The position numbers and the translations under genes were made by a program. A stretch of 38,168 nt of DNA from Burkholderiaceae bacterium (GTDB taxonomy: Bacteria; Pseudomonadota; Gammaproteobacteria; Burkholderiales; Burkholderiaceae_B): NCBI GenBank assembly GCA_020851995.1, contig JADZBO010000216.1:1-38168 (forward strand), given 5' to 3'. How positions within the stretch are numbered: the first letter of the stretch is position 1; each line of letters begins with the position of its first letter. Below are positions 1 through 7,748 of the stretch, piece after piece. The notes under the pieces were generated by a model that was not told where the DNA came from, did not search any database, and was given only the letters and a program-made list of their open reading frames with translations.

Positions 1-553
1 CAAGTCCCCATTCCAGCGCGGTCGCGGCATCCACGGGCTCGCCGGTAAACGACATTTCAGCCGCACGGGCCATGCCGATCAGGCGAGGCAGGAACCACGC
101 GCCGCCATCACCCGGAACAATGCCGATGCGCACGAAACTCTCCGCGAACGACGCCTGATCAGAGGCGACCCGCATATCGCACATACACGCCAGGTCGCAG
201 CCGGCGCCGATCGCCGGGCCCGTCACGGCGGCGATCGTTGGCACCTCAAGTCCGTGGATGGCAAGCGGCAGGCGCTGGATGCCGTGGCGATACTCCTGGC
301 GCAAGTCAGCGCTGGAATAATCGGAGCCGATCTGGCGCTGCATTTCGTCGATCTTGCCGCCGGAGGAAAAAATGCTGCCGCTGGAAGTGATAATGACGGC
401 ACGCACTACCGGATCGGTTTCGATACGCTGGCAGGCATCAAGCAGTGCCTCCGCCAGACCGGTACCGGTGAGGGCATTACGCGTCTCGGGATGATTCAGT
501 GTCAGCGTCACGACGCCCAGTTCATCCTGCTCATAGTGCAGAATCGATGTCAT
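1..553 (-). CDS. Enoyl-CoA hydratase/isomerase family protein (3' end outside window)
   Basis: The first 184 codons of a crotonase-superfamily enzyme are present; the rest runs off the left edge. Translation from the ATG at 553 gives MTSILHYEQDELG, a typical crotonase N-terminus. An oxyanion-hole-type GPAIGAGCDL segment and the IVPGDGGAWFLPRL segment follow. Two positions that are Glu in true enoyl-CoA hydratases differ: the GGGCE Glu is Asp here, and the PEI-type Glu appears to be Phe. An Asp in PGDGG lies where dienoyl-CoA isomerases carry a catalytic Asp. The enzyme acts on an acyl-CoA in the cytoplasm, but hydration versus isomerisation is unresolved. No promoter is evident, and the tautomerase gene lies upstream on the same strand. 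Confidence 0.85.
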   Translation of the reverse strand, partial: MTSILHYEQDELGVVTLTLNHPETRNALTGTGLAEALLDACQRIETDPVVRAVIITSSGSIFSSGGKIDEMQRQIGSDYSSADLRQEYRHGIQRLPLAIHGLEVPTIAAVTGPAIGAGCDLACMCDMRVASDQASFAESFVRIGIVPGDGGAWFLPRLIGMARAAEMSFTGEPVDAATALEWGL

Positions 554-756
554 TTTTTCCCCTGTATTTTTATTGCGGACATTATGGATACTACTCAAAA
601 ATTCCCGTAAGCCACGCGTTCTGCCTGAAAGAGCGCCCCCTGGTCTCGGGCCACCCACGATATTGTTGAGGATATCGATCTGCGGCGCTGTCGGCCACAG
701 GCGCTCCCGGTCTTCGGGTTGCGAGGCCTCCGCCGCCACGGGAGACGCCTGCCGGC

Positions 757-1131
757 TCAGCGGCCTGCAGCCAGGGCCGTCCTGCCCCCGGCAACGCCAA
801 GGTCTGTCTTGGGAATGTCATACAACACGACGCGCACGTTCTGCGTCGAAATGCCTGTGGCCTGCTCGATCGCATTTGCGAGCGCAGCGATCAGAGCCGC
901 TTTCAGCGCATCGGTGCGCCCCTCAATCAGGTTAGCCGTCACCAGGGCCATTTCCTTGCCGACTTCGCCGGCCACAATAACGTGCTCGGGCGGGACTTCC
1001 TGCAGGACGATGCGAATTGACGCCAGCGGCGCGCCCACGCTGTCGACAACCGCCTGGGTCATCTTCTGCAATAGCGCAGTCTTCTGCAGCGCGCTGCTGC
1101 CCTGCGAAATCTGAACGTTGAGTATCGGCAT
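757..1131 (-). CDS. Fused 4-oxalocrotonate tautomerase-like protein
   Basis: This 124-residue protein has two beta-alpha-beta tautomerase units in tandem, roughly residues 1-56 and 62-115. The first begins MPILNVQIS, so Pro becomes the N-terminal residue once Met is removed; this is the catalytic Pro1 of the tautomerase superfamily. The second unit (VTANLIEGRTDALKAALI) has no N-terminal Pro, which fits a fusion with one active site per polypeptide. Single 4-OT subunits are about 60 residues, so this is double length. Family members isomerise or dehalogenate unsaturated oxo-acids in the cytoplasm; the substrate here is unknown. It is divergent from dgkA, and the 76-bp gap holds a perfect 6-bp inverted repeat at 1159-1173. 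Confidence 0.8.
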   Translation of the reverse strand: MPILNVQISQGSSALQKTALLQKMTQAVVDSVGAPLASIRIVLQEVPPEHVIVAGEVGKEMALVTANLIEGRTDALKAALIAALANAIEQATGISTQNVRVVLYDIPKTDLGVAGGRTALAAGR

Positions 1132-1207
1132 GGTGTGCTATCTTCCAAGGTTAAATAGGCGCCGCACCGGCGCTGAGCGTCAACATTTATAGCCGAAGTT
1201 TTCCAAC

Positions 1208-1603
1208 GTGTCCCAGCATCCTTCTTCATTCAAGAGCAAAGGCGGATTTGAGCGCATCGGTAACGCGATGCGCTATTCGATACAAGGCTTCCGGGCTGCG
1301 ATTCAATACGAAGCCGCGTTCCGTCAGGAACTCATGCTCGCAGTGGTTCTGTTTCCCTGCGCCTTCTGGGTAGGCCAGACGGCAGCGCAGATCGCGCTGC
1401 TTATTGCGTCACTGTTTCTGGTGCTGATCATCGAGTTGCTGAACTCCGCCGTGGAGGCTCTGGCTGACGCCGTATCGCTCGACGCAAATCCCCTGATTGG
1501 CCGGGCGAAGGATCTGGGCAGTGCGGCAGTCATGCTGACCCTGGTCGTTTCGCTCCTTGTGTGGTTGATTTTGCTCGTAAATCGCCTTCATCCGTTCCTC
1601 TGA
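1208..1603 (+). CDS. dgkA: Diacylglycerol kinase
   Basis: This is a 131-residue integral membrane kinase that phosphorylates diacylglycerol to phosphatidic acid at the inner membrane, recycling lipid from membrane-derived glycan synthesis. The family signatures are visible: an EAAFRQE segment near the N-terminus, then IELLNSAVEALAD and IGRAKDLGSAAV. Three hydrophobic stretches match the trimeric DgkA fold, and the length is normal. The start is a GTG at 1208, because the first in-frame ATG (MRYSIQG) lies inside the conserved N-terminal region. The stop codon lies inside an 8-bp tandem repeat (see repeat entry). pyrF follows after 34 bp and is probably co-transcribed. Confidence 0.92.
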   Translation: MSQHPSSFKSKGGFERIGNAMRYSIQGFRAAIQYEAAFRQELMLAVVLFPCAFWVGQTAAQIALLIASLFLVLIIELLNSAVEALADAVSLDANPLIGRAKDLGSAAVMLTLVVSLLVWLILLVNRLHPFL

Positions 1604-1625
1604 TCCTCTGATCCTCTGATCCTGA
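1596..1625 (+). repeat. 8-bp tandem repeat over the dgkA stop codon
   Basis: Three perfect copies of TCCTCTGA occupy 1596-1603, 1604-1611 and 1612-1619. A partial copy, TCCTGA, follows at 1620-1625. The dgkA TGA stop is the last three bases of the first copy. Because the unit is 8 bp, gain or loss of copies changes only the gap to pyrF as long as the first copy is intact. Confidence 0.9.
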
Positions 1626-1637
1626 TTTCAGCACACC

Positions 1638-2453
1638 ATGTCCTTCACAAAAAAACTCTCTGCCGCCTGGGATCAGTCACAATCGCTTTTGATGGTGGGC
1701 CTCGATCCGGACGTCACCCGGCTGCCCGATGAAATCAAGGATCACCCGGACGCGATATTCGAGTTCTGCCGCCGGATTGTCGACGCGACAGCGCCCTATG
1801 TGTGCGGCTTCAAGCCACAGATTGCTTACTTTGCCGCGGCAAGGGCCGAGCACCAGCTCGAAGACCTGTGCGCCTACATGCGGGAAAACTACCCTGCCCT
1901 GCCAATTGTGCTGGACGCCAAGCGCGGCGATATCGGTGCGACGGCAACGCAGTACGCCCAGGAGGTATTCGGCCGTTACGGTGCCGATGCGGTGACGGTC
2001 AGCCCCTATCTCGGTGCCGACTCGGTCGAACCTTACCTGCAATGGGGCGATCGCGGTGTGATCGTGCTGTGCAGGACCTCAAACCCGGGAGGCTCGGATC
2101 TCCAGTTTCTGATCACTGATGGCGTACCGCTTTATCTGCGGGTGGCCGATCTTGTGGCGAACAAATGGAACACCAACGGGCAGTGCGGCCTGGTGGTCGG
2201 CGCGACTTTCCCCAATGAGCTGGCTGCCGTGCGCAAGGCTGTGGGGGATTCAGTACCGCTTCTGGTACCCGGCATCGGCGCCCAGGGCGGCGACATCGCG
2301 GCCACCTGCGCTGCGGGCTGCAACGCGCAAGGCACCGGAATGATGATTAATTCGTCCCGGGCGATCCTTTACGCAGCCGGCCCGGGCCACTGGACGGAAT
2401 CCGCAGCACAGGCGGCGCGTCAAACGCGGGATGCCATCAACGCCCATCGCTGA
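1638..2453 (+). CDS. pyrF: Orotidine 5'-phosphate decarboxylase
   Basis: This 271-residue enzyme decarboxylates OMP to UMP, the last step of de novo pyrimidine synthesis. The catalytic [11 protein letters not shown] motif is present with Lys95. The protein is of the longer type common in betaproteobacteria and actinobacteria (about 270 residues) rather than the 230-residue E. coli type. LLMVGLDPD near the N-terminus and [10 protein letters not shown] near residue 215 are further family marks. The ATG at 1638 starts the family N-terminus MSFTKKL. It follows dgkA closely. Its last 17 bp overlap the end of the convergent deamidase gene. Confidence 0.96.
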   Translation: MSFTKKLSAAWDQSQSLLMVGLDPDVTRLPDEIKDHPDAIFEFCRRIVDATAPYVCGFKPQIAYFAAARAEHQLEDLCAYMRENYPALPIVLDAKRGDIGATATQYAQEVFGRYGADAVTVSPYLGADSVEPYLQWGDRGVIVLCRTSNPGGSDLQFLITDGVPLYLRVADLVANKWNTNGQCGLVVGATFPNELAAVRKAVGDSVPLLVPGIGAQGGDIAATCAAGCNAQGTGMMINSSRAILYAAGPGHWTESAAQAARQTRDAINAHR

Positions 2454-2943
2454 GCAGGGCGATCGCCGACTCCAGGGCAAATGACACCGCGGCCATGCGC
2501 ACCGCGTGGCGATCCCCGGGAAATACGCGCGACGCAGCACAAACGACCAGTTCATCGTCCACCCGCCGCGCAAATCCGAACCACACCAGACCGACAGGTT
2601 TGGCCTCGGTGCCACCACCGGGGCCAGCGATGCCCGTGGTGGTCAGGGCCAGCGTCGCGCGGGGCGCCTCGGCCAACACACCGGCGGCCATCTGGCGCGC
2701 GACCTCCTCGCTGACCGCACCAAAATGGTCGATGGTCTGGCTGACAACGCCAAGCTCACGCACCTTGGCGTCGTTGCTGTAGGTGATCCAGCCGCGGTCG
2801 TACCACCCGCTGGAGCCCGCGACTGCGGTCATTGCGCCTGCCAGCAGGCCACCGGTGCAGGACTCAGCCGTGGCAAGCCAGCCCGATTGGCGCAAGAGCA
2901 GTTCGCCCAGGCGCCCGGCAAGGGTTTCGATGGTGGAAGGCAT
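2437..2943 (-). CDS. pncC: Nicotinamide-nucleotide amidohydrolase (CinA C-terminal family)
   Basis: This 168-residue stand-alone CinA C-terminal domain protein deamidates NMN to nicotinate mononucleotide and so recycles the pyridine nucleotide released by NAD-dependent reactions. Family motifs are [12 protein letters not shown] near residues 24-35, then [16 protein letters not shown] and [21 protein letters not shown]. The N-terminal MoCF-like domain of full CinA is absent, as in PncC. It lies 129 bp downstream of pgpA on the same strand, and that gap is filled by a tandem repeat array. No clear Shine-Dalgarno sequence is visible before the ATG at 2943. Its 3' end overlaps pyrF by 17 bp. Confidence 0.92.
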   Translation of the reverse strand: MPSTIETLAGRLGELLLRQSGWLATAESCTGGLLAGAMTAVAGSSGWYDRGWITYSNDAKVRELGVVSQTIDHFGAVSEEVARQMAAGVLAEAPRATLALTTTGIAGPGGGTEAKPVGLVWFGFARRVDDELVVCAASRVFPGDRHAVRMAAVSFALESAIALLSDGR

Positions 2944-2962
2944 ACGCTGAGGTCAGGTGAAG

Positions 2963-3079
2963 GCAGAAAAAGTTAAAACGCTGAAAGAGCTGAATCGCAG
3001 AAAGATTTAACGGCAGAAAGATTTAACAGCAGAAAGAGTTAAACGGCAGAAAGATCTTAACGGCGGAAAGCGTCAAATC
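2963..3079 (-). repeat. Seven imperfect 16-17 bp tandem repeats between pgpA and pncC
   Basis: Units begin near 2963, 2980, 2997, 3013, 3029, 3046 and 3063. The plus-strand consensus is GCAGAAAGATTTAACG. Units at 2997 and 3013 are nearly identical, while the outer units are more diverged. The last unit covers the final codons and stop of pgpA. The array fills almost the whole 129-bp gap, so it would be transcribed in any pgpA-pncC mRNA. I recognise no known family. Confidence 0.85.
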
Positions 3080-3615
3080 GGGACGCCCAGCCGAATCAGT
3101 ACGGCCATGACCAGCAAGGTGTAGCCGGCGGCCAGAATATCATCGACCATGATCCCCGTGCCGCTCTTGAGTCGCGCATCGACCTGGCGAATCGGCGGGG
3201 GCTTGGTGGTGTCGAAGAGCCGGAACAGGACAAAGGCGAGCGTCTGGGATGCAAGCGTATCAGGGACCAGCCACAGAACCAGCCAGAAGGCTACCATCTC
3301 GTCCCAGACGATGCCGACGTGATCCTCGACACCCAACTGGCTGCTGACGCGGCCCGCCGCCCAGCAACCGTAGACAAACGCAAACGCGAGGAAGAGCGCG
3401 ATGTCGCGATCACTGACGGAGGACGCCACGGCCGCCCAGATCAACCAGCCCATCAGGGTGCCCCAGGTGCCGGACCCCGGGCGCAGTATGCCGCTGCCCA
3501 TGCCGAACATCAGCAGACGCCCGCCGTCGGCGAACACCCAGGAAGCTTTCGGCCAGGTCGTACGGTGGCGACTGGAGACGGGCACGCTGGAGTCGTTCGG
3601 TGGCTGGCTGGACAT
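3073..3615 (-). CDS. pgpA: Phosphatidylglycerophosphatase A
   Basis: This 180-residue membrane enzyme dephosphorylates phosphatidylglycerophosphate to phosphatidylglycerol at the inner membrane. The family segment FGMGSGILRPGSGTWGTL (near residues 38-55) is followed by several hydrophobic helices, then VWDEMVAF and FDTTKPPPI, which are hallmark PgpA motifs. I place the start at the ATG at 3615 (MSSQPPND), 4 bp after the thiL stop; a longer open frame upstream overlaps thiL and looks unrelated. It is the fifth gene of the ribBX-ribH-nusB-thiL-pgpA run. The stop lies in the tandem repeat array. Confidence 0.93.
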   Translation of the reverse strand: MSSQPPNDSSVPVSSRHRTTWPKASWVFADGGRLLMFGMGSGILRPGSGTWGTLMGWLIWAAVASSVSDRDIALFLAFAFVYGCWAAGRVSSQLGVEDHVGIVWDEMVAFWLVLWLVPDTLASQTLAFVLFRLFDTTKPPPIRQVDARLKSGTGIMVDDILAAGYTLLVMAVLIRLGVPI

Positions 3616-3619
3616 GGGG

Positions 3620-4585
3620 CTACCTGAAGTGATCGAAACCAACTGGAGGAGCACGCAGCGGTGCGCCTGAACGATCAAAGACCCGCAGACCAGGATCGGC
3701 CGCGATACGGCCGATGCGCGTGACCAGCGCACCCGCCGCGCGCGCCGCCTGTGTGACTGCGATGGCGTCCGCGGGATCTGCAGTGAAGCACAGTTCGTAA
3801 AGGTCGCCCCCCGCCAGCGCGGCCTGGCGTACAACTTCTTCAGACAACCCTGCCAGGGCAGGATGCAGCGGCAGCAAGGCCTCGTCGATCTGCGCGCCGA
3901 CACCGCTGGCCTTCAGAACATGACCGAGATCCTGAAGCAGACCATCCGACACATCGATCGCCGCGTGCGCAAGCCCGGCGAGCGCCAGACCCAGTGCAAT
4001 GCGGGGCTCAGGTCGCTCAAGGGCCACGCGGGTTTGAGCAAGCACCTCAGCGTCCATGGCGAGCGTGCCCGCCAGCATGCGGCAGGCCACGTCGGCCGCG
4101 CCGAGTTGTCCGGAAACCCAGATATCGTCGCCCGCCCGGGCCGCATCGCGACGCAGAACCTTAGCTGGATCGACGATGCCAAATACGGTGACGCTCAGGG
4201 TAATGTCGTGAAGACTGCGCGTGGTATCGCCGCCAACCAAGGGACAAGCGTGACGATCCGCCAGTGCGTAGAACCCTTCGGCGAAACGATCCACCCACGG
4301 CATATCGATGCGAGGTAATCCAAGGCCGAGCAGACAGGCGAGCGGCCTGGCGCCCATGGCTGCAAGGTCGGACAGATTGACCGCAAGCGTTTTGTGGCCG
4401 AGCGCTTGCGCATCGACGTCAGAGAAAAAATGACGCCCCTCCAGTAACAGATCGGTGCTGGTTGCAAGCTGCATGCCGGGGGGTACGGCAAAAAGGGCAC
4501 AGTCATCACCTCCACCGGTCATGCCCGTGGGGACGGGGCGCATGAACGCCCGCGCAATCAGCTCGAATTCGGTCAGGTCGGCCAT
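3620..4585 (-). CDS. thiL: Thiamine-monophosphate kinase
   Basis: This 321-residue enzyme phosphorylates thiamine monophosphate to thiamine diphosphate, the ThDP cofactor used by the E1 and decarboxylase genes elsewhere in the window. The start MADLTEFELIARAFM at 4585 is typical of ThiL. It is followed by TGGGDDCALF (Mg-ATP site) and LLEGRHFFSDVDAQALGHKTLAVNLSD. AIDVSDGLLQDLGH lies in the second half and AALAGGDLYELCF near the end. Length is normal. The open frame extends further upstream, but that part overlaps nusB and is not conserved-looking. pgpA follows after 4 bp. Confidence 0.95.
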   Translation of the reverse strand: MADLTEFELIARAFMRPVPTGMTGGGDDCALFAVPPGMQLATSTDLLLEGRHFFSDVDAQALGHKTLAVNLSDLAAMGARPLACLLGLGLPRIDMPWVDRFAEGFYALADRHACPLVGGDTTRSLHDITLSVTVFGIVDPAKVLRRDAARAGDDIWVSGQLGAADVACRMLAGTLAMDAEVLAQTRVALERPEPRIALGLALAGLAHAAIDVSDGLLQDLGHVLKASGVGAQIDEALLPLHPALAGLSEEVVRQAALAGGDLYELCFTADPADAIAVTQAARAAGALVTRIGRIAADPGLRVFDRSGAPLRAPPVGFDHFR

Positions 4586-4622
4586 GCGCGCAACTAAAAG
4601 GGATGCCCGGGACCGCGTGGCG

Positions 4623-5108
4623 CTAACGGCGCGCCGCGCCCGCTCGCACTTCAGTGGACCGGGCCTCGGCGGCCAGCCGGTCGAGGACGCCATTGACGAA
4701 TTTGAACCCGTCAGTGCCGCCAAAGGACTTGGCAAGCTCGACCGCCTCGTTGATGGCGACCCGATAGGGTACCTCGACATGGTGCACGAGTTCGAAGCTG
4801 CCGATCAGCAGGATACCGTGCTCGATGGGGGAAAGCTCCGCCAAAGGACGATCGACGTACGGCATGAATTTTTCGCGCAGCGCTGGTGCTTCCCGCATGA
4901 CGCCGTGAAGAAGCGTCTGGAACCATGCCGCGTCGGCTTGGCCGAACTCCTCTTCTTCGTCGCGCAGATGCGCTTCGATCTCGCCGGCGTCATCCGTGCC
5001 GACGCCACCGCGCAGCAGCCAGGCATAAACGCCTTGCAAGGCAAGCTCACGGGCCCGACGGCGGGCGCTGCGCGCCGGGGGCGCACCGGATGCCGTATTA
5101 GCGTTCAT
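4623..5108 (-). CDS. nusB: Transcription antitermination factor NusB
   Basis: This 161-residue all-helical RNA-binding protein joins the NusA/B/E/G antitermination complex on boxA of rRNA operons. The N-terminal [19 protein letters not shown] and the C-terminal [19 protein letters not shown] and [10 protein letters not shown] segments are diagnostic. The ATG at 5108 lies 11 bp inside the ribH 3' end, suggesting translational coupling. An insert with acidic residues ([11 protein letters not shown]) lies near residues 45-60. The gene sits between ribH and thiL, as is common in proteobacteria. Confidence 0.95.
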   Translation of the reverse strand: MNANTASGAPPARSARRRARELALQGVYAWLLRGGVGTDDAGEIEAHLRDEEEEFGQADAAWFQTLLHGVMREAPALREKFMPYVDRPLAELSPIEHGILLIGSFELVHHVEVPYRVAINEAVELAKSFGGTDGFKFVNGVLDRLAAEARSTEVRAGAARR

Positions 5109-5604
5109 CGGCTGCGTCCGCTTCGTCATCCTCGTCGTCGGGCTCGGGTTCGAGCGCGGCGACCAGGTTGGCCATTTCAACTGCACACTGGGCGCAGTCG
5201 CGACCCTTGTCGGCAGCACGCGCCTCGGCCTGCTCATCGGTTTCGGTGGTGAGCACACCGTTGGCGACAGGAATACCGGTTTCGAGGGACACGCGCGACA
5301 TCGCCGCAGCGCTTTCGTTGCTGACAACCTCAAAATGGTAGGTTTCGCCACGGATCACTGCGCCCAGAGCGATCAAAGCGTCGAACTCGAAGGTTTCGGC
5401 CATCTTGGCCAGCGTGACGCCCAGTTCCAGGGCCCCCGGAACGGTCACGACCATGATGTCGCGCTCGTCTACACCGAGTTCGGCAAGTTCCTGCAGACAG
5501 GCATCAAGCTCGATCAGCCCGATGTCCTCGTTGAAGCGGGCGCGGACGATGCCGATATGCAGCCCTTCGCCGTTCATGTCTGGTGTTAGCGTATATGGGC
5601 TCAT
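5098..5604 (-). CDS. ribH: 6,7-dimethyl-8-ribityllumazine synthase
   Basis: This 168-residue lumazine synthase condenses DHBP with the ribityl-aminouracil intermediate, the penultimate step of riboflavin synthesis. Family marks are [30 protein letters not shown] and [16 protein letters not shown], with the catalytic His in the last. I choose the ATG at 5604 ([14 protein letters not shown]) because an AGGA lies 8 nt upstream. In-frame ATGs at 5613 and 5643 are less well placed, and the one at 5643 would overlap ribBX. The C-terminal 20 residues are strongly acidic ([17 protein letters not shown]), beyond the conserved fold. It lies 10 bp after ribBX and overlaps nusB. Confidence 0.95.
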   Translation of the reverse strand: MSPYTLTPDMNGEGLHIGIVRARFNEDIGLIELDACLQELAELGVDERDIMVVTVPGALELGVTLAKMAETFEFDALIALGAVIRGETYHFEVVSNESAAAMSRVSLETGIPVANGVLTTETDEQAEARAADKGRDCAQCAVEMANLVAALEPEPDDEDDEADAADER

Positions 5605-5614
5605 GGTGGTCATC

Positions 5615-6778
5615 CTAGGTGTTGCGGGTGGTAGGTTCGACATCGTAACCGGTAATATCCAGTCCGAAGCCGGGCATGATGCTCGGCATCTTGAGCGGCC
5701 GCGAAAGCAGGCGCATCTGGCCCACGTTCAGATCGCGCAGTATTTGCGCACCGATTCCGTAGGTGCGCAGATCGACTCGCGAACCGGTGCGCTGGGGTTT
5801 GGTGCCCGGCGGGACAGACCAACTGGCAATCCTGGCCAACAGCGGATCGGTCGACGCCTGGCAGTTGAGCATGACCATAACGCCGGCAGGAGCCGCCTTG
5901 ATGGCCTGCAGCGATCGCCCCACGCCCCAGCTGTGTCCCTCGCCACTGACATCCAGGATGTCCAGAATCGTGGCGGGTTCATGAACACGGACCAGCGTTT
6001 CGCGCGACGGCTCGGGTTCGCCCGAAACCAGCGCCAGATGCGGATAGCCGGCGACCGTATCGCGATAGGCGACGACCTTGAAGACGCCCCAGGGGGTTTC
6101 GAGCTCACGCGTACCGATGCGTTCGACGACCGACTCATGCTCGCTGCGGTACTGGATGAGGTCGGCGATCGTGCCGATCTTGATGCCGTGTTCGCGGCTG
6201 TATTCGATCAGGTCGGGCAAACGGGCCATCGTGCCGTCGGGCTTGAGAATTTCACAGATCACCGCCGCCGGGGTCAGCCCTGCCATGGCGGTCAGATCGC
6301 AGCCGGCTTCAGTGTGGCCGGCGCGCACCAGCACGCCGCCAGGCACAGCGCGCAGCGGGAAGACGTGGCCTGGCTGGACCAGATCAGCGGGCTTGGCGTC
6401 GCGCGCAACTGCGACTTGAATCGTCCTGGCTCGATCAGCCACCGAGATCCCGGTGTCGACCCCTTCGGCGGCCTCAACGGACACCGTGAAATTGGTGCCG
6501 TACTGGGTACCGTTACGGTTGGACATCATCGGCAGTTCGAGCTGCTGGCAGCGGTCTTCTGTCAGGGTGAGACACACCAGTCCGCGCGCATGGGTCACCA
6601 TGAAGTTGATGGCCTCGGGCGTCACGAATTCCGCTGCCATGAGGAGATCGCCTTCGTTTTCGCGATCCTCTTCGTCGACCAGAATCACCATGCGGCCAGC
6701 GCGCAATTCGGAGAGGATGTCGGCGACAGGCGAAATAGCGGAAGCCGGGACCGGCGGATGGGAAGGTTTTGCTGACAT
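5615..6778 (-). CDS. ribBX: DHBP synthase with degenerate GTP cyclohydrolase II-like domain (RibBX type)
   Basis: This 387-residue protein has an N-terminal RibB domain (about residues 15-215) that makes 3,4-dihydroxy-2-butanone 4-phosphate from ribulose 5-phosphate. [17 protein letters not shown] and [17 protein letters not shown] mark its active site. The C-terminal half resembles RibA, but where GTP cyclohydrolase II has three zinc-binding Cys there is [18 protein letters not shown] with no Cys. It is therefore probably inactive as RibA, matching the RibBX variant known in proteobacteria. I start at the ATG at 6778 (MSAKPSHPP), just downstream of a TATAAT. It heads the rib-nusB-thiL-pgpA operon. 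There is no room for an FMN riboswitch in the 68-bp upstream gap. Confidence 0.93.
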   Translation of the reverse strand: MSAKPSHPPVPASAISPVADILSELRAGRMVILVDEEDRENEGDLLMAAEFVTPEAINFMVTHARGLVCLTLTEDRCQQLELPMMSNRNGTQYGTNFTVSVEAAEGVDTGISVADRARTIQVAVARDAKPADLVQPGHVFPLRAVPGGVLVRAGHTEAGCDLTAMAGLTPAAVICEILKPDGTMARLPDLIEYSREHGIKIGTIADLIQYRSEHESVVERIGTRELETPWGVFKVVAYRDTVAGYPHLALVSGEPEPSRETLVRVHEPATILDILDVSGEGHSWGVGRSLQAIKAAPAGVMVMLNCQASTDPLLARIASWSVPPGTKPQRTGSRVDLRTYGIGAQILRDLNVGQMRLLSRPLKMPSIMPGFGLDITGYDVEPTTRNT

Positions 6779-6809
6779 TGGGTTCACAGTGAGGCGCGGG
6801 TAAACGCGT

Positions 6810-6815
6810 ATTATA
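6810..6815 (-). promoter_or_regulatory. Candidate -10 box for the ribBX operon
   Basis: A perfect TATAAT reads on the minus strand 32 bp upstream of the ribBX ATG. This would put a transcript start about 25 nt before the gene. I see no good -35 hexamer at 16-18 bp spacing, so confidence is limited. The gap to the divergent HAD gene is only 68 bp. Confidence 0.45.
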
Positions 6816-6846
6816 GAATCGTTGTCAGAACAGCCCCACCTGCCCC

Positions 6847-7647
6847 ATGCGCACACTCGACAGCCTCGCTCCGCCCGTCGCCGCAAAGATCCGCTTTGTG
6901 CTGTCGGATATCGACGACACCATCACCACCGAAGGACGCCTGACGGCGGCGGCCTACCTCGCGCTCGAGCGATTGACGGCTGCGGGCATCACCGTCATCC
7001 CGATTACCGGCCGCCCCGCGGGGTGGTGCGACCACATTGCCCGCATGTGGCCCGTCTACGGTGTCGTTGGCGAAAACGGGGCTTTCTACTATCGCTACGA
7101 CCATCTGGCACACAAGATGCTGGGACACTACTGGGCCAGCCCGGATCACCTCGCCAGCAGCCGCAAGCGGCTTGATGCGCTGGCTGGATCGATTTTGCAG
7201 GCGGTTCCCGGTTGCGCGCTGGCGAGCGATCAGGCATACCGCCAGGCGGATCTGGCCATCGACTTTTGCGAAGATGTCGAACCACTTCCCGAGGCCGACG
7301 TGAGACAAATCGTCGCTCTGTTCGAGGCCGCCGGCGCCCATGCCAAGGTCAGTTCCATCCACGTCAATGGCTGGTTCGGCGACTATGACAAGCTTTCCAT
7401 GACACGCACCCTGTTCGCGCGCGAATTCGACATGCGGCTCGAAGACCATCTGGATGAAATCCTGTTTATTGGTGATTCGCCCAACGACGCACCGATGTTC
7501 GGATTTTTCCCGCTTTCGGTCGGCGTGGCCAACGTCAAGTCGCAATTGCACCGGATGACCGCGACACCAGGCTTCGTGACGCCCTCGCCGGGCGGCGCGG
7601 GCTTTGTCGAAATGACCGATCACGTGCTCTCGGCACGCAGGGACTGA
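6847..7647 (+). CDS. HAD-superfamily hydrolase (type IIB, Cof/SPP/MPGP-like)
   Basis: This 266-residue cytoplasmic phosphatase has the four HAD motifs. Motif I is LSDIDDTIT with nucleophile Asp21 and Asp23, motif II is PITGRP, a Lys lies in the cap/core junction YDKLSMT, and motif IV is IGDSPNDAPMF (Asp210, Asp214). The cap lies between motifs II and III (about residues 85-185), as in the C2 cap class that contains sucrose-phosphate and mannosyl-3-phosphoglycerate phosphatases. The substrate cannot be told. The ATG at 6847 gives a normal N-terminus. It is divergent from ribBX. A CG-rich hairpin (7650-7666) follows the stop without a T-tract. Confidence 0.85.
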   Translation: MRTLDSLAPPVAAKIRFVLSDIDDTITTEGRLTAAAYLALERLTAAGITVIPITGRPAGWCDHIARMWPVYGVVGENGAFYYRYDHLAHKMLGHYWASPDHLASSRKRLDALAGSILQAVPGCALASDQAYRQADLAIDFCEDVEPLPEADVRQIVALFEAAGAHAKVSSIHVNGWFGDYDKLSMTRTLFAREFDMRLEDHLDEILFIGDSPNDAPMFGFFPLSVGVANVKSQLHRMTATPGFVTPSPGGAGFVEMTDHVLSARRD

Positions 7648-7676
7648 ACCGCCGGAATCGCCGGCGAATGATGCCT

Positions 7677-7698
7677 CAATTGTGACTTGTCACAATTG
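7677..7698. promoter_or_regulatory. Perfect 9-bp inverted repeat upstream of the CYTH-CHAD gene
   Basis: Arms CAATTGTGA (7677-7685) and TCACAATTG (7690-7698) flank a 4-bp centre. It lies 51 bp before the ATG of the CYTH-CHAD gene, and its right arm runs into TTGACA at 7696-7701, a possible -35 box. No T-tract follows, so a transcription-factor operator is more likely than a terminator. The half-sites resemble the CRP half-site TGTGA, but the spacing is 4 and not 6. Confidence 0.5.
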
Positions 7699-7748
7699 AC
7701 AATCCGTTGTCCGTTAAAATTGGTCCCCAAAGTGCGCGGATTCTTAAA

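Noticed and set aside
591-935. Open reading frames in both strands between the crotonase and tautomerase genes
   Set aside because: They overlap the tautomerase coding region in other frames, are rich in Arg/Ala/Ser as GC-rich shadows are, and show no conserved motif.
2963-3079. CRISPR array or replication iterons
   Set aside because: Units are 16-17 bp with no spacers, are degenerate, and lie in an operon gap with no cas, rep or parA gene nearby.
6779-6846. FMN riboswitch upstream of ribBX
   Set aside because: The gap is 68 bp and holds a -10 box close to the start codon. An FMN riboswitch needs well over 100 nt, and no RFN-type conserved segments are seen.
7677-7698. CRP/FNR-type binding site
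   Set aside because: The TGTGA and TCACA half-sites are 4 bp apart, but CRP needs 6; the half-sites are not the FNR TTGAT type. I kept it only as an unidentified dyad.
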